Positions 1-11,321 of a DNA stretch of 64,000 bases are shown here, piece by piece. The notes beneath the pieces are model-generated. The model was not told the origin of the DNA. It did not search any database and worked only from the letters and a program-made list of their open reading frames with translations. Every line of letters starts with the position of its first letter. The stretch's first letter is position 1. The position numbers and the translations under genes are program-made. Source of the DNA: Abelmoschus esculentus (Eukaryota; Streptophyta; Magnoliopsida; Malvales; Malvaceae); contig JAUCBN010000018.1 in assembly GCA_035048815.1 (NCBI GenBank), positions 15,395,001 through 15,459,000 of the forward strand, given 5' to 3'.

Positions 1-1679
1 AGGTCCCTTTCTAAGAGCGTATAACGTGATAGACGACCCCTCTATTTGAGTGTATGTCACGGTGAATGACCCTTTCTTCGAGCGTACATCATAATGAAAA
101 GTCCCTCTCTTTGAGCGTATGCCATGATGGACGACCCCGCTCTTTGAGCGTATGCTGTGATGAATGACCCCTATATTCGAGTGCAAGTCATAACGAATGG
201 TCCCTCTTTTTGAGTGTATGGCTTGATGGACGACCCCTCACTTTGAGCGTATGTCGTGATGAATGACCACTCTTTTTGAGTGCTTGTTATGGTGAACGGT
301 CCCTTTCTTAGAGCGTATACCATGATGGACGACCATTCTCTTTGAGCGTATGTCGCGATGAAATACCCCTTTCTTCGAGTGCATGTCATAATGAAATGTT
401 CCTTTCTTAGAGCGTATACCGTGACGGACGACCCCTCTCTTCGAGCATATGTCGAGGTGAATGACCCCTCTCTTCAAGCGTATAACCTAATGAACAGTCC
501 CTCTCTTTGAGAGGATACCAAGATGGATGATCCCTCTCTTTGAGCGTATATCGCAATGAATGACCCCTATCTTCGAGTGCATGTCATAATGAATGGTCCC
601 GTTCTTAGAGCGTATTCCATGATGGATGGTCCATCTCTTTGAGCGTATTGCATGATAGATGATCCCTCTCCTTGAGCATATGTGGCAATGAATGACCCTT
701 ATCTTTAAGTGCATGTCATATTGAACGGTGGTTCCTCACTTTGAGCATATGTCGCGATGAATGACCCCTTTGTTCGAGCGTCATATTTCATAATGAATGG
801 TCACTCTCTTTGAGCGTATACCATGATGGACGACCCTTCTCTTTAAGCGTATATCGCGATGAATAACCCCTCTCTACGAGTGTCTGTCCTAATGAACGGG
901 CCCTATCTTAGAGCATATACCGTGATGACGGACCCCGCTCTTTAAGCGTATCTTGCATTGGATGACCCATCTCTTCGAGCTTATGTCATAACGAATGGCC
1001 CCTCTTTGAGCGTATGTCGCGATGAATGACCCCTATTTTTGAGTGCATGTCATAATGAACAATCCCTCTCTTTGAGCGTATACTGTGATGGACGACCCCT
1101 TTCATGGAGCCTATGTTGCGATGAATGATCACTCTCTTCGATAGCATTTCATAATGAACGGTCCATCTCTTTGAGGGTATACTGTGATGGACGCCGCCAT
1201 ACTTTGAGCGTCTATCGCGAGTAATGACCCCACTCTTTGAGTGCGTGTCATAAGGAACGGTCCTCTCTTTGAGCGTATACTGTGATCGATGACCCCTCTC
1301 TTTGAGCGTATCTTGCGATAAATGACCCCTCTCTTCAAGAGCATGCCATAATGAATGGTCCCTCACTTTGAACGTATACCGTCATGGACAATCACTCTCT
1401 TTGAGCGAATGTCGGGATGAATGACCCCTCTCTTCGAGTGCATGTCATAATGAACGGTCCCTTTCTTAGAGCGTATACCGTGATGGCCGACCCCTCTCTT
1501 TGAGAGTATATCGCGATGAATGACCCCTCAAATCGAGTTTTTAAGCATATGTTGCGATGAATGACCCTTCTCTTCGAGTACATGTCATGGTGAGAGGTCC
1601 CTCTCTTTGAGCGTATACCTTGATGGACGACCTCTCTCTTTGAGAGTATATCGCGATGAATGACCCCTCAAATCGAGTG
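1..1679. repeat. 33-bp satellite array, block 1 (99-bp higher-order unit)
   Basis: The block is built of 33-bp monomers that share the frame CTTTGAGCGTAT...GACCCCTCT. Three types alternate. Type A contains GTATACCGTGATGGACGAC, type B GTATGTCGCGATGAATGAC, and type C GTGCATGTCATAATGAACG. An A-B-C trimer gives a 99-bp higher-order unit. After C, the next A often begins CTTAGAGCG instead of CTTTGAGCG. Here the monomers are quite diverged, with many single substitutions and a few monomer losses. The minus-strand frames read as 11-residue Lys/Arg/His-rich repeats, but these follow from the period and are not evidence of a gene. The window starts inside the array, so its left limit is unknown. Confidence 0.95.
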
Positions 1680-4600
1680 TGTAACATCCTTAGCCCGGCC
1701 TGGACGAAATCGGCACTAAACGAGTCACACGGGGAATATCAAACCAAACCCGCGAAGGTTCGATTCGATAAACAACCCTAGAACCGTTATACTTTTTTTT
1801 TATTTTATTTTATCTTGCCTAGATGCATAATTAATTCCCTATGTGTAATTAACTTTGAATGAAACAGAGACACATGCAATTCAATCATTAAGAATAAGTC
1901 AATCGAATGTATATATGAACTTAAGTGCAAAGCTTGGAACATTAAGTATTTCATCCATTTAAAGTCATACGACATGGGTTCGGGTTAAGGCACAAGTCAA
2001 AGTGGCACAACATCCCACAAAATTATTCATAAACATTCTGTATATGTTACTAAGTTGAATCCTACATTTCATGCATTTAAAACTCTCAATTTGCTCATCT
2101 CAAGCCACATGTTTCGAAACAGCCCTTGGGTTGTTTCGGAACTCTTCACCTGTTTCGATACTGGTCAAAAAGTGTATCGGAACAGGCAATTCCAGTAGCA
2201 TATTGGTACCGAACCCTGGTTCGATACCAGCACGTCCAGTGGCATAATGGTATCGATACAGCCACAGGGTGTTCGATACCCCCTGTGTTCGTGACTGGAA
2301 TGGGACGTTTTAAGCTCATTTAAACCATCCAAACATACACTTTACTGAACCAAAACTATATGCAACAATCCTAGGAATCATCATCAACATAACCAAGCCT
2401 CTAACTATAGTAAAGTTCACATGGAGATCTATAGGCATGCTTCCTAAAGATTGAATAGCAACATAGCAAATATACTCAGTTATACTTCAACAACTAAAAC
2501 AAAACCAAAGTTCAACGATTAATAACCAGCAATGATGGTCTTAGTACAACATGTAACAAAGTCTAAATCCTCACTCCTCTCATAGTTTATGTTACACATT
2601 GCCTTGCCCAATTTATTTGCCAAAGACATACCAAAATTCAAGTGATCTTTCCCTCGGTCTCCTTGCCCCGAACGAAGCTACAAGTGCCCTTATTTTTCTG
2701 CAAAGATGAAAAGAGAGCTTAAGCAAACTTGCTTAGTGAGGTAGCTCCACAGATAATCATCAATGCACTTATTTAAAACCATGAAGAAAACATAATTTGC
2801 AATTCATAGTTAAGTCATGCATGCTAAAATTCCATTGTCCAAGTCCATTAAATCATATGCGTCCTTGTAATCACATAACCTTATCAATACAATATGTAAA
2901 TGATACTCAAATCTTTCCTCAACTTCATGTATGTATATTGGCTTTCTAGTGAACACTTAGCTTGGGACATTCGTCCCATCAGGACACAAAGTCCCCATCA
3001 TGACACAAAGTCAACTTTAACATGACACTAAGTCAACTTTAGCACTACCACGCACATTTAGACACAAAGTCCCCTTGTTACGCGTGTAGGCAGCTCTATC
3101 ACGCACGTTAGACACAAAGTCCCCTTGTTACGGGTGTAGGCAATATTCCGTACGGCTCTATCACGCACGTTAGACACAAAGTCCCCTTGTTACGCGTGTA
3201 GACAAATTCAATATTCTCTTTATTTTATAGTGCACTCAACCCTAATGGCATGTCATTTGTATTCGGTTCTAAAGTTAGTGTCACTAAGCCAATATCATAA
3301 TCAAATGTGCATGACAACTTGCTGCTCATAATGCATGCATAAAATGTTCAACAAATGAACCAAAGCCATGCCCAAAGGCACCATCATGTATAAGGCAAAT
3401 AACCATGTTGTAATCCAAAACATTTCTCATAATCTTCCACAATCATGGATGCTAAATAATCATGCATTTTCAGCAAGTATCTCTCATATATGCATCAATT
3501 CAAAACATGCTCATGCACTGCCATAAATCTCATGCTTAAACAACATAATACCTTTGTAAAATGTAGCCGAAATTCACATCGTTTTAACAAAACAAAATGC
3601 TTTACTTACTCTTGAACTATGAAAGGTTTTCACACACTTCCATAGCCCCCAAAAACAGAATGTACCAAACGCAATGCGCCTTAAATTCGAAAAACCACTC
3701 ACCAACAAGCGAAACAAGCTTTCGCCGCTTTCCGATGATCGCACCAAACGCACCAGCAATCAAGCTCCTTCTTGTACCTCTTCTACAACATTGAAAACAG
3801 AGCATTCTCACATCATAACATGCTCAAACCAACAGCCATATCCGATCACCATTAAACTACCAAAAACTTAGCCGAAAAGATCAAAAACTAAGCCGAAACG
3901 TATCCGAACAACATCAACCCAAAACCTAATGAATCTAACATCTAATCCACCTCAAACATGATCCAAAAACACATCCAAACCATCCTTATACCTCCAGCAA
4001 CATCTAAGCATCTAAAACAGCCCATAAAACCACAGAAAAACACCTTAAAACTACACCGATTACATTATTCCGGGATTAAATTAATATGATCTCAAATCAA
4101 GACTCAATTAATCATTAAATCATCATAAAAACATGATTGAAACCATATAATTTCCAGCATTAAACAAGATCCATAAAGATCTCATACAAACATAACAAAA
4201 ACATTAGATCTAACATTAAAAACATAGAATCAAGTGTTTATTCAAAGATGAGCAAGCTAATACTTGGGAATTTCAATAAAGAACCTTAGAAAATAATAAA
4301 AATCCAGAAAATTACCTTTAAGATCTATTCACCAAAATTAGGAGATTTTCCCCTTCTTGATTCCTTGCAATTTGATGTAGATTTGATGAAATCAATGCAT
4401 AGGTTTTGTAAAGAATGGAAAGATGATGCAAGTGATGTAAATCTTTGTGGAAAAGATGCAAAAATCAGCAAGGAATTGAAGAGAAAAGATGAAGAGAAAG
4501 TGGAGAGAAAATGAGAAAAAAGATGAGAAAAGTGGTTTTGAGAGAAAATGATTAAAAACCCAAATTAAAGTAATTAAAAATATATTTTGGTGAATAAATC

Positions 4601-4974
4601 ATCATCAAAAATTAGAAATGGGTTTATGACCCTCTAAGGATTCTAAGTTTAGCTTGCTTTTCAATTTAGTCACTAAAACATCATATTTTCGAAAATCACC
4701 AAATCGGTCCTCCAAATTTTTTCAAAAAATTACAAATTGGCCATTTATGCATAATTATGCATAATTAAAAATCATTACAAAATCCAAATTATTTTCTTTT
4801 AAATTTAAAACATATTTTTAATATTTCAAACCATATTCCAAATTATTAATTTTCTTAATTAAAAATATCCTTATTTTATTTTTCCCGGAATTAATGAACC
4901 GGAGAACCCGATTCGTCCCGAATCGAATTCCCCTAACTAAGCCAAACTAATAAACCCCAAAACGGGATGTTACA
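1680..4974. mobile_element. Solo LTR, about 3.3 kb, inserted in the satellite (TSD GAGTG)
   Basis: The segment begins TGTAACATCC and ends GGATGTTACA, a 10-bp perfect terminal inverted repeat of the kind that bounds plant LTRs. It is flanked by a perfect 5-bp duplication, GAGTG at 1675-1679 and 4975-4979, and satellite resumes on both sides. There is no coding capacity and no second LTR, so it is a solo LTR left by LTR-LTR recombination. A length near 3.3 kb is large and fits Tekay/Del or Ogre/Tat type gypsy elements. I cannot assign the clade from an LTR alone. The CCCGTTTTGGGG-type start seen on the minus strand makes minus orientation somewhat more likely. It contains a short tandem repeat near 3049-3201. 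Confidence 0.88.
3049..3201. repeat. Short tandem repeat inside the solo LTR (3 copies)
   Basis: Three copies of a segment containing CACGCACGTTAGACACAAAG followed by TCCCCTTGTTACGCGTGTAG start near 3049, 3099 and 3162. The spacing is about 50 and 62 bp, because the second unit carries an extra stretch containing ATATTCCGTACGG. Looser relatives of the GACACAAAGTC motif precede it at 2985-3040. Internal subrepeats of this kind are common in the U3 part of long plant LTRs and can be regulatory. No function can be shown here. Confidence 0.8.
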
Positions 4975-5914
4975 GAGTGTTTGAGCATATGTTGTGATGA
5001 ATGAACCTTTTCTTCGAGTGCATGTCATGGTGAGAGGTCCCTCTCTTCAAGCGTATGTCGCGATGAATGACCCTCTCTGCAAGTGCATGTCATAATGAAC
5101 AATCATTTTCTTAGAGCGTATACCGTGATGGGCGACACTTCTCTTTGATCGTATGTCACGATGAATGACCTCTCTCTTCAAGCGTATGTCAAAATGAACA
5201 ATCCTTCTCTTTGAGTGTATACTGTGATCGATGAACCCTCTCGTTGAACGTATATTGCGATGAATGACCCCTCTATTTGAGTGCATGTCAAGGTGAACGG
5301 TCCAATTGTTAGAGCCTATACCGTGATGGACAACCCTTCTCTTTGAGCGTATGTCGCGGTGACTGACCCCTCTCTTCAAGCGTATGTCATAGTGAACGGT
5401 TCCTCTCTTTGAGCGTATACGGTGATGGACGACCCCTCTCTTTGAGTGTATGTCGTGATGAATGACCCCTCTCTTCGAGTGCATGTCATAATGAACGATC
5501 CCTCTCTTTGAGCGTATACCGTGCTGTACTCTACCGCTCTTTGCGTGTATGTTGCGATAATGAACCCTCTCGTCGAGTGCATGTCATAATGAACGGTCCC
5601 TCTCTTTGAGCCTATACCGTGATGGACTCTGCCTCTCTTTGAGTGTATGTCGCGATGAATGACCCCTCTCTTCGATTACATGTCATAACGAATGGTCCAT
5701 CTCTTTGAGCGTATACTGTGATGGTCACCGCCGCACTTTGAGCATATATCGCGAGCAATGACCCCTCTCTTCGAGTGCATGTCATAATGAATGATCCTCT
5801 CTTTAAGTATATACCGTGAGGGACGATACCTCTCTTTGAGAGTATGTCGCAATGAATGACCCCTCTCTTCGAGTGCATGTCATAATGAACGGTCCCTCTC
5901 TTCGAGCGTATACC
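4975..5914. repeat. 33-bp satellite array, block 2
   Basis: This is the continuation of block 1 on the far side of the solo LTR. It is the same A/B/C monomer mixture with 33-bp steps. It begins with the TSD copy GAGTG and ends in the monomer sequence CGTATACC, which is the left target duplication of the hAT MITE that follows. Several monomers deviate at the TGGACGACC part, for example near 5618-5640 and 5735-5750. Confidence 0.93.
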
Positions 5915-6860
5915 TAGAGGTGGCAAACAGGACATTCGGTTTGGTTCCAATTCGATTCATTTCGGTTTTATTTAGATTCGGTTTGGATCAGTTCTTGTTT
6001 CAGTTTCGATTTTAATTCGGTTATAATATAATTTGGTTTGGTTTAGATATCGGATCGATGATTTGGGTCAATATCGGATCTATTGTTTTCGGGTTGGGTC
6101 AATATCGGGTCGAAAGTTTTCGGGTCAGGTCCATGTCGGGTCATTCGGATCAGTTCGGGTCAATTCAATCTTTGAATTTTAAGGTTAATTTGGTTTGAAT
6201 TGGACTTAAGTATAAATGTAATCGTCTATATTATATATAGAATTATTCATATATTCTTGTAAAAATATATCATTTTTATTTCATATTGGAATTGTTTTGA
6301 AAATTTTTGCCTCAGCTTTTATTCGAGTAAAGTCAGTATTGGTAATATAAGGGATAATGCCATTTTTGTGAATACATGGATTCATTAATAACATTTTGGT
6401 CATTTTTATAACGCCCCAAATTTTAACAAAATATAAACTGATTTTTATAGTAGGAAATGTAATATTAAAAATTAAATTATTATCAGATGTAGTGATTAAT
6501 TAATATTATCATAATAAAAAAAGATAATAAAATATATATTATTTAATTATTTATCATATTGTTAAAAAATAAACTATAGTAAAAATATATTATTCATTCA
6601 CTTTGACTCAATTATCGGGGTTAAAATAAGATTGATGTTCGGTTTAGATCGGTTTTTAGCAAGTTAATTTCGGGTTGTTTTCGGTTTAGGTTACTTTCGG
6701 TTCGGGTGAAATCGATTGCGTGTTCTTCTAGAATTTGGATCGGTTTCGGTTTCGGTTCGGGTTTCGAATCACGCTAAATCATTAGTTTCGTTTCGGTTCG
6801 GGTTTTGGTTCGGGTAAATCGGTTTGATTTTCGGTTCTCAGATCAAGTTTGCCAGGTCTA
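5915..6860. mobile_element. Non-autonomous hAT-type MITE, 946 bp
   Basis: The ends form imperfect terminal inverted repeats: TAGAGGTGGCAAAC on the left and, read inward from the right, TAGACCTGGCAAAC (12 of 14 identical). An exact 8-bp duplication, CGTATACC, flanks it at 5907-5914 and 6861-6868. An 8-bp TSD with TAGAGGTGGCAAA-like ends is the hAT superfamily signature. There is no transposase reading frame. The subterminal regions are full of short degenerate repeats of TTCGGTTCGGG and GGGTCAATATCGGGTC type, while the centre (6200-6600) is AT-rich. Since CGTATACC is part of satellite monomer A, a chance match is conceivable, but it abuts both TIR ends exactly. Confidence 0.85.
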
Positions 6861-8058
6861 CGTATACCGTGATCAATTACCCCTCTCTTTGAGTATATGT
6901 TGTGATGAATGACCCTTCTCTTTGAGTGCATGTCAAGATAAACTGTCCCTCTCTTTGAGCTTATACCTTGATGGACTACCCCTCACTTTGAGCGTATGTC
7001 GCTATGAATGATCCCTCTCTTCGAGTGTATGTCATAATGAACAGTCTCTTTCTTAGAGCGTATACCGTGATTTATGACCCTTCAATTTGAGCGTATCTCG
7101 CGATGAATGATCCCTCTCTTCAAGAGTATGTCATACTGAACGATCCTTCTCTTCGAGTGTATACCGTGATCGATGATCCCTCTCTTTTAACGTATATTGC
7201 GATGAATGACCCCTCTCTTTGAGTGCATGTCATGGTGAAAAGTTCTTTTCCTAGAGCGTATATCATGATGGACAACCATTCTCTTGAGTGTATGTCGCGT
7301 TAAACGACCCCTCTCTTCAAGCATATGTCATAGTGAACGGTCTCTCTTTGAGCGTATATGGTGATGGACGACCAATCTCTTTGAGCGCATGTCGCGATGA
7401 ATGACCCCTTTCTTCGAGTGCATGTCATAAGGAAAAGTCCCTCTCTTTGAGCGTATACCGTGATGGACGACGCCGCACTTTGAGCTTATATTGCGATTAA
7501 TGACCCCTCTCTTCGAGTGATGTCATAATGAACGGTCCCTCTCTTTGAGCGTATACCTATTCGATTGCATGTCATAGTCAACGATCCCTTTCTTAGAGCA
7601 TATATCGTGATGGACGAGCCCTCTCTCGAAGCGTTTGTCGTGATGAATGCCCCCTTCTTCGAGCATATGTCATAATGAATAGTCCTTCTCTTTGAGCGTA
7701 TACCGTGATTGACGACCCCTCTCTTTGAGCGTTTTTCACGATGAATGACCCCTCTCTTCGAGTGCATGTCATGGTGAACGGTCCCTCTCTTTGAGTGTAT
7801 ACCATGAGGGACGACACCTGTCTTTGAGCGTATGTCGCGATATTTGACCCCTCTCTTCGAGTGCAAGTCATTATTAATGGTCCCTTTCTTAGAGCGTATA
7901 CCGAGATGAACAACCCCTCTCTTTGAGCATATATCACGATGAATGACCCCTCTCTTCGAGTACATGTCAGGGAATGGTCCTTTTCTTAGAGTATTTACCA
8001 TGATGGACGATCCCTCTCTTTGAGCGTATGTCGCGATGAATGACCCCTCTCTTCGAGT
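6861..8058. repeat. 33-bp satellite array, block 3
   Basis: Satellite resumes directly at the right target duplication of the MITE. Monomers A, B and C continue, with a local rearrangement near 7550-7570 where an A monomer runs straight into a C monomer. The block stops inside a C monomer (CTTCGAGT), where an LTR fragment begins. Confidence 0.93.
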
Positions 8059-8634
8059 TCTCTCCTTAACTGTTGTTTTTAATTTTAGTGTTTACTCTCC
8101 CTTAAATTGTGATACTGAAGGCTTTCATTGCATGTCTTCTCTTTCTTTCTTGCTGAAACTGACAACCTTAAAATGATGTAAAGACTCTCTTGAAAGCGTT
8201 AAAACCATTACCAGAAATAACAACATTCAAGTGGTGTAATTGCTCCATTGAATTGCATTGTAACCAATCAGCCTTGATGGGTCTTCAAGGGACTTCAATT
8301 GATGTAAATGCCATGTCATTCCTGAGAATATGATCAACAATTTGCTCCAAAAGAATAACATAGCTGAAATCTATAAGCAACCACTAGATAAAAACTTTAT
8401 TCAATAAAAATAAAAGTGAATGCATGAAACAAATTTAATGAGCTAAATTAATTAATGAAACTAGTTACATTGAATATTCTAGTTTAATCAATTAAATCAC
8501 ACACTAAATTAACTTATAAACATAAGAAAACTAGCATGCTTTAAGTGAACTATCATGCATTAATTAAACTAATGAACTTAATTGATCTAACATGCTTAAA
8601 TGAACATCAAGCATTATTTATTCATGCACACATG
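8059..8634 (-). mobile_element. Fragment of LTR family C
   Basis: This is the reverse complement of part of the solo LTR at 33921-35769. Shared landmarks include ACTCTCCCTTAA, the AAGCATG/TTAATTAA-rich stretch and GTGTGCAT near the right end. It lacks both LTR termini, so it is a broken piece, not a clean insertion. A longer copy in the same orientation lies at 48275-49130. No coding region is present. The A+T-rich part 8390-8600 carries several CATGCTTTAAGTGAAC-like repeats. Confidence 0.75.
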
Positions 8635-9125
8635 CTGAACGGTCCCTTGAATGACCCCTATCTTTGAGTGCATGTCTTGGTGAACGATCTCTCTCTTTGA
8701 GCGTATACCGTGATGGGCAACTCCTCTCTTTGAGCGTATGTCACAATGAATGACCCCTCTCTTCGAGTGCATGTCATAACAAATAGTCCCTTTCTTAGAG
8801 CGTACACCATGATGGATGACCATTCTCTTTGAGCGTATGTCGCGATGAATGAGCCTTCTCTTCGAGTGTATGTTATAATGAACAGTCCCTTTCTCAGAGC
8901 GTATACCGTGATGGAAGACCTCTCTCTTTGAGCGTATGCGGCGGTCAAATGACCCCTCTCTTCGAGCGCATGTCATAATGAACGGTCTCTCACTTTGTGC
9001 GTATGCCGTGATATACGAACCCTCTCTTTGAGCGTATGTCACGATCAATGACCCCTCTCTTCGAGTGCATGCCATAATGAACTGTCCCTTTCTCAGAGCG
9101 TATATCGTGATGGAATACCCCTCTC
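8635..9125. repeat. 33-bp satellite array, block 4
   Basis: A/B/C monomers in 33-bp register. The left boundary with the LTR fragment runs into TGAACGGTCCC of a C monomer. The right boundary lies exactly after the pyrimidine tract ACCCCTCTC, where an LTR terminus starts. Confidence 0.92.
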
Positions 9126-10835
9126 TGATATGCTCCAACTCTCCAAGATGCTTGTAGAGAGAAGCTTTGATTGCCCGGACCTTAGAATGCAAGCCAAGCC
9201 TTGTATCACGCTTGTTTCCTGAACAAAAAAATGTTAAAAGATGCTGGAAATAAGATAAGGATGATTCAAGAAGGGGTTATGGTATAGGGGATGTTGATGG
9301 TTGATTAAGGAAGGAAATAGAGGTGTTTAAGTGATGTAAATGATATGAAAGGATATGTAAAGGGCTGGTGAAGAATAATGGACGAAAATGGAAGATGGAT
9401 GGTGATTATGGGGTGTTGAAATGATAGTATTCAAAGGGGTAATGGTTGAACTTATGTTATAGGAACATAAACCGAATCTAGTTGCAACTCTGAGGGTGGT
9501 AGATGCACTTAGACCTCTTGGAAATGTAATTCCAGAAACCTAAAGTATAAAGGATGGAGGGTGACGCCACAATTCAAAGAGATGATTTGATTTGTCGATA
9601 AAGTTCTAAAAAGAAAAAGAATGAGAGATTAACTCAGAAACTAAATAATCTGATTCAAAGTTGTTGTCTGAAATACCAAAATGGCTACATATTTATAGGA
9701 AATGAAAGGGTGTGGACAAGGGACATTTCGCTTTGAAAGGGTGACCGAATAGTGGCCTTGGTGTCTGTTCAATTGGTGGCGTCTCTCACTTTAACCGTTC
9801 GGTTGAATGGTGTCTCCTCCCAATAATTGTTGTAACTTTTCGATTTAAAATTCTAGCCTGCATGATTAAATTGGACATATCTCGAGTTCCCGACAGTGGA
9901 TTGATGAGATTCAACATGCGCAGGAAAGATAAGAGATTGAGGAACAACTTTCATAAAAACACCAAAGTCCAATACTACTCATATCCTTCTCGAAATCGGC
10001 ACATAAGTGGACCATCATGAATCTGTCCAATGAAGAGTGTTATCTCTTTGTTTTGGCGCCCAAAACATGTTTCCTTCCATGTTGGTTGGTTGTGTCTCTT
10101 GGGGAGGGAACATGTTCTTCCATGGTTGAGCTGTAGGTTGTAGGGTGAGCTAAGATGAGCTGGATGAACTAAGGTTAAGCTGGGTTGAGCTGAGCTAGCT
10201 AGCTGAAAGTTCTCCATCTTTGAATGAAGATTTGAGCTGAACGGCTAACCCCCTATCTTAGTGAACTTATCATAAGGGCCATAATACTCTACTCAATCCA
10301 TAAGAGTGAGTAGGAGCTTATCCGAATTCCATATTAATTGAAATTCATCATTTATCGTTTTGAGCTCATTCTAGATTCGTGAACTGGAATGAAGCTAGCA
10401 TCCACTTCATTGCGTTGCCTAGGAGTATTTTGTATATTTTAGTGCTAATCGGAAGATGGTAAGTTTCTCAAACAATGATTCTTTGTTTTCAGCTCAAATG
10501 GTGCATTCGAGCTAAAATGGAGCTGACAAATAGTCCCTTAAGCTGTGTTTAACATAACCTGCAAAGAAACAACTTAAACTAATAAGTATGATGTTACTAA
10601 ACATGTGTTGAATATTAAAAATGCATAATATAAGCTAGATAAAGATGTGGTTCAATATCAATTATTAAGTTATCAATAGTAATATAAGGAAATAAACATT
10701 ATGGGTATATAATATGAGATAACAAGCGAATGCAGCACATGAATTGAATAAATAAAGAGGATTAAGTAGAACTCCCTGAGTGGACTTGTGTGACTTAGGG
10801 TATGGCAGAATTTAAGGTTGGTCGTGCACATACCA
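9126..10835 (-). mobile_element. Complete 3' LTR of a non-autonomous gypsy element (family A)
   Basis: Read on the minus strand the LTR starts TGGTATGTGCAC at 10835, right after a purine tract, and ends ...CATATCA at 9126, a length of 1710 bp. A TATA-like CCTATAAATATG lies at 9688-9699 on the minus strand. The U3 side is dense in AGCT tetranucleotides (9990-10530), shared with the other LTRs of this window. Related copies are at 51453-53136, 32547-33915 and 30494-30827. On its left it abuts the satellite tract ACCCCTCTC. It is followed at higher coordinates by a piece of the element's interior. Confidence 0.8.
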
Positions 10836-10851
10836 TCCCCTCCTTCTTTTG
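10836..10851 (-). promoter_or_regulatory. Polypurine tract of family A element
   Basis: On the minus strand AAAAGAAGGAGGGGA immediately precedes the LTR start TGGTATGTGC. This is the expected place and composition for the plus-strand primer of reverse transcription. The sibling copy at 30828-30842 reads AAAAGAAGAAGGGGA. Confidence 0.8.
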
Positions 10852-11164
10852 GGAGATTTGTCCTCAAATCGAACCCCTTGGTGCTGGAATCTCCCTTAGC
10901 AATGGGAATGACATGGTTTTTCCGTGCATGGCCTTCTAACTCCTTGAGTTTCTGAAAACAAGATGGGAACTTTTTGGCTTTTTTTGGGTTAGAAAATTCA
11001 GAAGTGACCACGTGATGTGCCAAAAGATCCCTAATCAACTTGATGCTGCCAGATGCCTTTTCTTCCTTAGGTCTTCCTTCTTTAAGCTTGATTTGGATCT
11101 TCTCTTGTTTCCAAGCCTCCACACTTTGTTTCATCAAAATCTGATCACTTTGCACTTGTTTTGG
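10852..11164 (-). pseudogene. Interior fragment of non-autonomous gypsy element: protease tail fused to integrase tail
   Basis: The minus-strand frame contains TPKQVQSDQILMKQS, which follows the protease domain in the sibling copy at 30929-31462. After about 60 residues it passes into FDLRTNLPKEGGDG, which resembles the last residues before the PPT in the CRM-like element at 55149-63283. There is no reverse transcriptase, RNase H or integrase core between them. The same fusion is present in the second copy, so the deletion predates amplification of the family. The fragment ends abruptly at the Athila LTR remnant, with CGT shared at the junction. Confidence 0.7.
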
Positions 11165-11205
11165 CGTGTTCACTTGCACTAATTGCGCATATTTGACACG
11201 CATCA
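11165..11205 (+). repeat. Remnant of Athila 5' LTR (last 41 bp)
   Basis: The segment CGTGTTCACTTGC...GACACGCATCA is identical to the last 41 bp of the 3' LTR at 19271-19311. Everything upstream of it belongs to a different element in the opposite orientation, so the rest of the 5' LTR has been lost by deletion or recombination. Confidence 0.88.
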
Positions 11206-11211
11206 AGTTTT

Positions 11212-11228
11212 TGGCGCCGTTGCCGGGG
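11212..11228 (+). promoter_or_regulatory. Primer binding site, tRNA-Asp
   Basis: TGGCGCCGTTGCCGGGG is complementary to the 3' end of plant tRNA-Asp(GTC), including the CCA tail. It lies 6 bp downstream of the LTR end. This is the site where the tRNA primes minus-strand DNA synthesis. A tRNA-Asp primer is usual in the Athila lineage. Confidence 0.9.
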
Positions 11229-11321
11229 ATTGACAACTAAATTTTTTTTCTTTATTTCTTGCTTTTATTTTAGTTATTTTAATTTTATTATTATTTTTTT
11301 ACTAGGTTTATTTTTTTGTGT

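Noticed and set aside
1..1679. Possible CRISPR array, because short repeats of about 33 bp recur
   Set aside because: There are no unique spacers between repeats. Monomers are contiguous and diverged, and the context is plant nuclear DNA.
7486..9192. Long minus-strand open frames with Lys/Arg/His-rich 11-residue repeats (up to 198 codons) in the satellite blocks
   Set aside because: They exist in up to three overlapping frames at once and follow from the 33-bp period. No start context, domain or codon bias supports a gene.
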